Positions 57,452-64,000 of a stretch of 64,000 nucleotides of DNA are shown here, one piece after another. Where the stretch lies: contig NC_055990.1 in the NCBI RefSeq assembly GCF_018446385.1, forward strand, positions 30,713,891-30,777,890, given 5' to 3'. Position 1 is the stretch's first letter; each line of letters opens with the position of its first letter. Source of the DNA: Zingiber officinale. Its lineage: Eukaryota; Streptophyta; Magnoliopsida; Zingiberales; Zingiberaceae. Both the position numbers and the translations under genes were made by a program. The notes under the pieces were generated by a model. It saw nothing but the letters and a program-made list of their open reading frames with translations, was not told the origin of the DNA and searched no databases.

Positions 57452-58300
57452 TCATAGTTCGGATCCCGGCGACTCAACGCCTACTTGACCGGTATATGAC
57501 ATCTCACCGCCATATACCAAATGGAACGCGGTGTGACTCCGTCCCTTCTTTTGGCTCGTTCGGATAGCCCACAAGACGCCGCACCTCGTCCGCCAACTCC
57601 TCCTAAATGGTCGAGCCGAGAGCGCAGAATACGAAGAATTTCCGTTGCTCTGAGGATAGGCCACGGATGTGAAATGTTGCTCAATGCCGTAGCTTTGGCA
57701 CCAATCCTCCAACATCTTCCCTGTGACTGCCGCCCGTTGTCGGACACCAATCGGCGAGGGATGCCGAACCGACAAATGATGTGCCGATGAATTTTTAACC
57801 ATTTGCTCGATGATCTTTGCCAGGCTGCCTCCACCCACTTGGAGAAATAGTCTACCGCCACTAGTAAAAATTTCCTCTGCCCGATCGCCATCGGAAATGG
57901 ACCTACAATATCCATTCCCCCGATCGAACGGACATGAGATGGTTGATGCCTTCATCTCCTCCGCCGGTCGGTGGGAGAAGTTGTGATACTTCGGCATGAA
58001 AGCGTGTAGATACCGTCCGAGGCGATCGCTTGTAAAGTCCAAAGTATCCGCCAAAAGGATCTTCACACCAGGCGTCCGCCTCCTGATGACCTCCACATGA
58101 TCCTTGATGTACTTCGAGGATGTAAGATGAGTCCTCCGAGCTCACATTTTAGCAGAGGACGGAGAAAGCTTTGTAAAGCGATCTCCGATGAGTGTAACCG
58201 ATTTTCTTCCGAGGAGCCAGGCTGCATCATCGGATGGTGTGGTGCCCGAACGGAGGAATTCTATAATAGGTGTCCTCCACTTGGAAACGCGAGGCCTTGC
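57452..58300 (-). pseudogene. Tat-new integrase
   Basis: Two frames carry the pieces: a zinc-module remnant (VHQGSCGGHQ, SCRSIT-like, about 58110-57970), then MDIVGPFPMAIGQRKFLLVA, VDYFSKWVEA (first Asp), FGIPRRLVSDNGRQ (second Asp) and the third-residue region YPQSNG. Frameshifts separate them. The enzyme would insert the DNA copy; inactive here. Confidence 0.8.
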
Positions 58301-59329
58301 ATCCGGTCGACATGCGCCACCATCAGCGTTTTTCAATTGGCTGCTGAATGGCGATCGGCGTTATTGAGCTCGCGAGTTTGGCCAACTCATCGGCCGCCTG
58401 GTTCTCCGTTCGGGAATCTTCTGAATAAGCACCTCTCGGAAAGTAGCTTTGAGTTTCTCAAAGGCCTCAGCGTAGAGTTTAAGCCGAACACAGTTGATTT
58501 CAAAGGTGCCGAAAGTTGCTGAGCGGCCAACTGTGAATCCGAATAGAGAGTTACCCGACCGCCCCACATGTCGTGCGCCTGTAATCCGGCTATAAGGGCC
58601 TCATACTACGCCTCATTGTTGGTGGCCTTGTAGTCCAAAATTGACGGATAGGTGCATCTTTTCTTCTTGCGGTGAGATAAGTAATATCCCAATCCCGCCC
58701 GAGTCGAGTGGAAGACCCATCCACATATCTTCCACAGAGCTTCCGGCTCGGTCACAAAATCAGCCAAGGATTGGGCTTTAATCACCGAGCGGGCTGGTCG
58801 ATGTCAAAGCTTAATGCGTCCACTGATAAGCCGTCCGACGCTCGATTCAACAGACTCTTCCGAGTGGACTGTTCGTCCGGACAATGATTGTGTGGGCCAA
58901 GAAATCGAGCGGCTAGAACCAATGCAAAGGCCAACTTCTCGAGCCGGTGTAGCGAGATTCAAGATCTTTCAAAATATGGCTCAGAAAATACACTCGCTCT
59001 CGCCGCTCGCCTCACAAGGCCGAGCCTACGGCATGTTCGATTTGACAAATACATATCAAATGACTCACCTCCGATCGGCCACAGAGACGGGAATTCAGAT
59101 ATGTTTTCAACTCTTCAAATGCTCGGTCACACTCTTCGCTCCACTGGAACTTAGTAGCTCTGCGTAGGATCTTGAAGAATGGCAGGCTCCGGTCAGGTTT
59201 GGAGATGAACTGGACAATCCGACCGGTCAACCGCTGCACTTCCCTTGTGTTTCGGGAGGAAGCATGTCTTGCAGAGCTTTCACCTTGTTGGGATTTGCTT
59301 CGATCCCGCTCGGTCACTATATACCCCAA
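58301..59329 (-). pseudogene. Tat-new RNase H
   Basis: Pieces: FFKILRRATKFQWSEECDRA and FEELKTYL (connection domain), then a WVFHSTRAGLGYYLS-like piece, EALIAGLQAHDMWGGRVTLY and SDSQLAAQQL (RNase H Asp region, about 58550). Many frameshifts. Confidence 0.7.
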
Positions 59330-59341
59330 GAAACGCCTCCT

Positions 59342-59783
59342 TTAGCTCCGAACAGGCATTTCGGGATTTAGCTTCACTCCATAAGTGCGAAATGTCCGGA
59401 GGGTTTCTTGCATATCCTTGAAAAGATCGGCCGCTCGGACGGATTTGATAAGAATGTCGCCCACGTAAACTTCCGTGTTCCGCCCGATCTGCTCCTTGAA
59501 TACCTTGTTCATCAAGCGCCGATAGGCCCCCGATTCTTCAATCCGAACGGCATCACATTGTAGCAATATGTGCCGTCGGCCACAGTACGAAGCTCACCTT
59601 TTCTTGATCTTGGCGGCGGTACCGTGATAGCCCCGTAGGCGCCGAGCATGCAATTAACTCACACCACCAGAGTCCACCAAATTGATCTATCCGGGAGGAT
59701 AAAAATCTTTGGGACATGCTTTGTTTAAGTCCCAAAGTCAATGCAAACTCGCCACTTGCCGCCGGCTTGGAGACCAATACCAC
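59342..59783 (-). pseudogene. Tat-new reverse transcriptase, active site changed to YVGD
   Basis: MVLVSKPAASGEFALTLGLK is a degraded form of the usual VLVSKP-x-G-KWR-x-C-DF block. Later YRRLMNKVFKEQIGRNTEVY is followed by VGDILIKS. The catalytic Tyr-Val-Asp-Asp reads Tyr-Val-Gly-Asp, so polymerase activity would be lost even without the frameshifts. Confidence 0.8.
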
Positions 59784-59807
59784 GTTGGCTAGCTTGACGG
59801 GAACTGC

Positions 59808-60515
59808 TCAGCACTCTCTATCTCCGCTCGGATGATTTGATTTTGCTCCGCCCCAAAATCTCTTTTTTTCTTCATGGCCGAGCGTCAGTCGGACATGCAA
59901 CTCATGTTGCGCTAGGCTAGGCGAAATTCCGGGCAACTCGTGTGTCGACCAAACAAAGACATCATGATTTTGCTGGAGGCATTGGATCAGCTTCTTCTTC
60001 TGTTTTTCCTCTAGATCTGAGGCGATGAAAGTGGTGGCCTCCGATCGGGTCGGATGGATCTGAACTTCCTCCTTTTCATCATAAATTAAAGCAGGAGGTT
60101 TCTCGGTTATGGCGTGTACCTCGATTCGGGGGACCTTCCGAGCGGAAGAAGCTTCTGCTCGGATCATCTCTATATAGCAACGCCGAGCTGCTAGTTGATC
60201 TCCCCGCACTTCTCCAACTTTGTCCTCCACGGGAAATTTTATCTTCTGGTGGAAGGTTGAGACAACCGCTCGGAATGCCGGTCGTCCCAAAATGATGTTG
60301 TAGGATGAGGGAGAGTCAACCACCACAAGTTTGTTGTCCCGTCCTCCCCGGCGGCTCTTCTCCCAGAGGTGGCCAACGATTTGTCCGCCGGTCCGAACTT
60401 CATTGCCCGTAAACCCGTAGAGCGGGTCGTCATTGGAAGCGGCTCGGCTCGATCAATTTGCACTGATCGAACGCCTTCTTGAATAGTATGTTGACCGAGC
60501 TCCTGTGTCAACAAA
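59808..60515 (-). pseudogene. Tat-new protease and protease-RT linker
   Basis: The DTG of the aspartic protease lies at about 60505 (VDTGARSTYYS in one frame). The flap and C-terminus follow in another frame as VVDSPSSYNIILGRPAFRAV and VSTFHQKIKFP. The linker includes TRSEATTFIASDLEEKQKKK and NHDVFVWSTHELPGISPSLA, the lead-in to RT in Tat elements. Confidence 0.8.
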
Positions 60516-60540
60516 TATGCGTGAATGGTGTAATTTGCTA

Positions 60541-61944
60541 TTACCGCTTTAATGAGCAGCCGTCGTAGGGTACTTCTACTCCTTCCAAGTCTCCGGGCCC
60601 GAAAGTGATTTCCGGTCCACTTGCCCGCTCTTGGCTACAACTGACCAGATGGATCTGCCGAACGCCCTTTCTTGCTCGGTTGGAGTCTCTCTCGGCCCAC
60701 CGAATAACGCTGATTTCGCCGGAAGTATTGCTCCTGCTTTCTTCCTCCCGAGTGGATGGTCGGGACCGTTCCCTGGACGCCACTCTCCTGCCTTGGGGAT
60801 CTATGCCGATCGGACGTATGGTGATGTCGCCTCTCTATGCGGGTCCGGTCGGCTTCCGGGTCCTTTGCCTCGTGTTGAGGGGAGGAGACCGTCGTTCGGC
60901 TCTCCGGAACAGGATTGGACACAAAGGGAAGGCTTCGGCAATCCCTCGTGTTGTGCGTATCCGTTTGGTGGAATTTGCAGAACATTGGGGTCCACCTCTT
61001 CTTTGGCTTGGGCCGAGCGGCATCCACTTCTTGTACATGCGATCTGGTGTGGGGAGATCGAATTGCTTCAGCCCTTGGTCCTCTAGGTGGTTGCTGAGCG
61101 GAGTGCTGCTTCCGCTCGGCATGAATAAGTGCACGCTCGGTTGGAGCTTCTTTTTTCCGAGCGGCTTGCGCTTCTTCCACGTTTATGTATTCGTTGGCCC
61201 GATGTAGCATGTGATCATAGTCTCGGGGCGGCTTTCGGATGAGCGATCTGAAGAAGTCCCCATCAACAAGGCCTTGTGTGAAGGCGTTCATCATCGTTTC
61301 CGATGTGGCTGTTGGGATGTCCATCGCCACTTGGTTGAATCGCTGGATGTAAGCTCGAAGCGATTCTTTTGGTTCTTGCTTGATGGCGAACAAGCTAACG
61401 CTTGTTTTCTGATAACGCCGACTGCTGGCGAAGTGGTGGAGGAAGGCCGTTCGGAAGTCCTTGAAGCTTGTGATGGATCCGTCCGGCAGCCTACGGAACC
61501 ACCGCTGAGCCGATCCCGAGAGCGTGGTAAGGAAGACTCGGCACTTCACTCCATCGGTGTATTGGTGGAGCGTGGCGGTATTATCAAACTTACCCAAATG
61601 ATCATCCGGTCCGTTGTTCCATTATACTGCCGATCGTAGGGGCACGTAGTGCTTAGGGAAGGATCTCGCGAATGGCTTCGAAATTGGCGGTTGGTCCGCT
61701 CGGGAGATGAGTCCGTCCGGGAGCTTCCTTTTCTGCCATCCCGCCTTGGCATTTCATCCGAGGAAGATCCTATATCTCTTGGTGGCGTGGCTCGGTGCGA
61801 AATAAGGCCGGTGGAATGCGACGGTGGTCGGAGGTGCTTCCGGCCTCCGACGGACGTTGCTGTTGCTCCGCTCGGATGCTTTTTTTGCTCCACGAGTTTG
61901 GCGGCCCTTATCTCGACAGGCGTGAGTTCCTCCTTAAGCGTCAC
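60541..61944 (-). pseudogene. Tat-new gag
   Basis: N-terminal MTLKEELTPVEIRAAKLVEQ (61944) shifts frame near 61600 into LGKFDNTATLHQYTDGVKCR. The gypsy gag core then runs with FLTTLSGSAQRWFRRLPDGS, ITSFKDFRTAFLHHFASSRR and KQEPKESLRAYIQRFNQVAM. A knuckle-like CKFHQTDTHNTRDCRSL lies near residue 210 of the long open part (61597-60635). The product forms the virus-like particle. The plus-strand frames over this region are shadows. Confidence 0.85.
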
Positions 61945-62007
61945 CAGTGTCCGTCGTCCGACCCATTGTCCTCTTCAGGGGCTCCTCTCCGAGCGACACG
62001 GCCAATT

Positions 62008-62862
62008 TGATCTGTCCGAACTGGACGCTGGGCACGTGACGCCCAAGGCTCGCTGATGTAGGTCTTCAACTAGTGTCGAGATGCTCCGGCTATCCTGCAC
62101 GAAGTCGAGCCGGAAGGGATTCCCAGTGCCGACGCTCAAGTCGGTAAATCACGATGAACAAGGTGGCTCCAAGTCTCAAAGTACATACCGGAATCCCCTC
62201 GATGAAACCTGAGGCTCTTTATATAGAGCTGTGAAAGGTTTGGGCACGCGTACCAAGGTGCATAAGTGTCCCCTGTCCTATCCTAGGTATGCGGCTGTCA
62301 GAAAACTTACCTGTCCTTTCCTAGGTACGCGACTGTCAGAAAGTTTACCTGACCCATATCGCTACAGTCAAAGCATGCCCTCGATGGGACAGCAGAATCC
62401 CCTGTCACAAGATTTGGAGCATGACACACACGTGAAACCTACAGGTTGTCAGAGAAAGAAATCCTCTGGCCCTTTCCTTTGCTCCAAACTTGTAGTCCGA
62501 GCGGAAATATACCTAAACATCCGACCGGACATCCGCAGTGGTTTACTTGTGCTTTGTGGAGACTAACAAACAGGGGTGCTTTATGACTGTGATCGGTCAA
62601 AAGGTCAGCTCGGTCCATGACCTTTTTAACTGAGCGTCGGAACCCCGATTTGACAGGGTGCCTACCAACTATAAGTGCAAACCGGCCGGACCCTTCCGGG
62701 TACTCGATTACATCGGCCGGCCGGCAGTCCAGTCGGACCGGCCATCTATGGCCGTTCGTCCGGTCGGACCACACTCTCCTCTGGGTGGGCTGCTGTTCCG
62801 GTGACTTCCACTTGGCGTTGACTTTGCAAGAAAAGGGGGGGCCCGCTCTTACTACCGGATCA
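62008..62862 (-). repeat. Tat-new 5' LTR (right)
   Basis: Plus strand TGATCTGTCCGAA...CTACCGGATCA, matching 51991-52849 with few substitutions but several short gaps in each copy (for example near 62095-62150). Minus-strand bases after the LTR read AATTGGCCGTGTCG, probably a damaged TTGGCGCCGT-like primer-binding site. Confidence 0.85.
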
Positions 62863-64000
62863 TGTGGTAAAGGATTCTACTTGGGTGAGGAATTGACAGG
62901 TCTTATCTGTATAAACGGTGGTTTTCTTTTTCAATTTTATTTGTGCAATTATGTGACATTTGTTTTTATTTGGCAATTTGTCATAGTATTTATTCTGAAG
63001 TATGTGAAGATCAAATGTTATTTGTTACTTCTTCCATTGATATTCTGATTTTCTTTTGATGCCTTGGAGTTGGATAAATATTATTCCTTTTGCTTTGATT
63101 ATGTTTAATTTTTACCAAGATTGTAGTTATATCTAAGAGGTCAAGGAATATGCAGGCCAAGGTTCTAGGTGCTCTCTAGCCCACATTTTGCACCTCCTTT
63201 GAGCTGGAGCATTGTTTTTTCTTTTTTGGAAGAATTCATATTCCTTTTCAATCTCATGTTTAATGAACCTTTCAATAAATTAGTGTTAATGTATTCGGAT
63301 CACAGAATGTAAATTCACATCTATTGATTATGTGGAAGTTTAATTATAATCATGCCTCCTCCATACTGCTTAGATTTATGAGGTTTAAGAATGAAGGAAG
63401 AATCTTTCATTTTATTCTTTTGAAAATTTATTATGTTAATATAAGTAGAATCTTTTTAAAGATAGTGTGAATAAATTATTTTATATATTCCAAGAAAAAT
63501 CATAATAATCTACTATACACCATGCATCACTATATTTAGCTTCTTTCAAATCAGTTGTCATATAACAGATTATTTCAAATTTGCAGATCAAAAAAGCCGA
63601 GCAAATAAGTAAAATTATGGTAAATGGTTTATTTTTGTAAAGCATTTGATCCCATGTATCTAAATTATTGTCTTATTCTTGTTTTCAGTGTTTTGGTTCC
63701 TGGTCATTTATGTTTTGATAAATTATGCAATTATATGGAATGATAGCAGAAAAAGTAGTGAGGAACTGATTTAAACAATACCTTAACCGTTGACTATTGG
63801 ATTGAGGAATTGTTCTTTCTTTTAGCACACAGAACTCTGGTATTGCATTTTTAGGCAGCAGAGTTTTTTGAAAATCTCATTTATCATTATTCTATTGAAA
63901 TTTGTTTTTGGAAATTGAATATAACTAAGCACAGCACAGCATGCTAGCCATATTGAGAAAGATACTAGAATGGCAAAGTGGAGGTGACTGGATGTAGTTT
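62863..64000. other. Continuation of CACTA-2 after Tat-new
   Basis: Starts with the second target copy TGTGG. AT-rich, intron-like; no exon, transposase or CACTA terminus recognised up to the window end. Confidence 0.5.

Larger units (their letters stand above)
51991..62862 (-). mobile_element. Tat-new, complete Tat-lineage (RIRE2/Grande-like) gypsy element
   Basis: 10,872 bp, target duplication TGTGG at 51986-51990 and 62863-62867. LTRs of 859 bp (left) and 855 bp (right). On the minus strand, from right to left: gag, protease, RT, RNase H, integrase (gypsy order), then a tandem-repeat region, then a plus-strand antisense gene, then the 3' LTR. The extra antisense ORF behind integrase is the known hallmark of several Tat elements. 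All pol frames are fragmented. Confidence 0.9.
49333..64000. mobile_element. CACTA-2, gene-capturing CACTA element, right end outside window
   Basis: CACTACAACAAAAACCC at 49333 is a CACTA terminus. About 200 bp of subterminal repeats follow, then exons of three plant genes with their introns (49728-51651). No transposase is seen. Tat-new sits inside (51991-62862). No opposite terminus (TTGTAGTG) is seen by 64000, so the element either continues or has lost that end; the right limit is therefore an assumption. Confidence 0.6.

Noticed and set aside
60605-61207. Plus-strand frame of 200 codons
   Set aside because: It overlaps Tat-new gag on the other strand; the minus strand shows the gag motifs and knuckle, so this is a shadow frame.

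Overview
This is plant nuclear DNA from a repeat-rich, gene-poor region. The evidence is Ty1/copia and Ty3/gypsy LTR retrotransposons primed at initiator-tRNA-Met type sites, CACTA transposons, a CC-NB-ARC-LRR (CNL) resistance-type gene and captured plant gene exons with introns. Retand/Tat gypsy elements with an antisense extra ORF and the style of the CNL and SOD sequences suggest a monocot. Zingiberales is only a guess that the sequence alone cannot settle. No intact protein-coding gene is visible.

Layout. 1-20514 is a same-strand nest of four LTR elements. Copia-A (1-6740, 5' end outside the window) sits in the 5' LTR of gag-only element B (6741-12983). B sits in the 5' LTR of gag-only element C (12984-16538). 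C sits in the internal region of element D (16539-20514), and D interrupts a CACTA transposon on the minus strand (CACTA-1, 20515-22249). 22250-23378 is flanking DNA with one unidentified open frame. 23379-31500 (minus) is a CNL resistance pseudogene split by a complete copia element, Copia-E (24035-29158, target duplication TGATG). 31501-36063 is AT-rich and shows no gene. 36064-49332 is an old Tat-lineage gypsy remnant on the minus strand (Tat-old) carrying a plus-strand antisense gene. It is split by Copia-F (37339-46460, target duplication ATATA), which landed on the antisense gene's apparent TATA box. From 49333 to the window end lies a second CACTA element (CACTA-2) that has captured exons of three plant genes: the uric-acid pathway TTL/OHCU decarboxylase, cytosolic Cu/Zn superoxide dismutase and an LRR receptor kinase. 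It is interrupted by a complete Tat element (Tat-new, 51991-62862, target duplication TGTGG).

Points of interest. (1) Four unrelated LTRs (A, B, C, D) carry arrays of paired palindromes, each family with its own CG-centred core (GGCCGGCC, ATCGAT, GGCGCC, GTCGAC). The two sites of a pair are 4-6 nt apart, so each pair can form a hairpin. In C and D the array ends 30-40 nt before a TATA box, and in B the outer stem bases covary between copies. (2) B and D share an internal cassette of about 315 bp with conserved ends and swapped palindrome cores. (3) The antisense genes of the two Tat elements keep a TATA-like box and short GT...AG introns at matching places on the strand opposite to the retroelement RNA. 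(4) CACTA-2 is a multi-gene capture element. (5) Tat-new contains an eight-copy repeat of about 120 bp. All motif and homology calls were made by eye; no database search was run.
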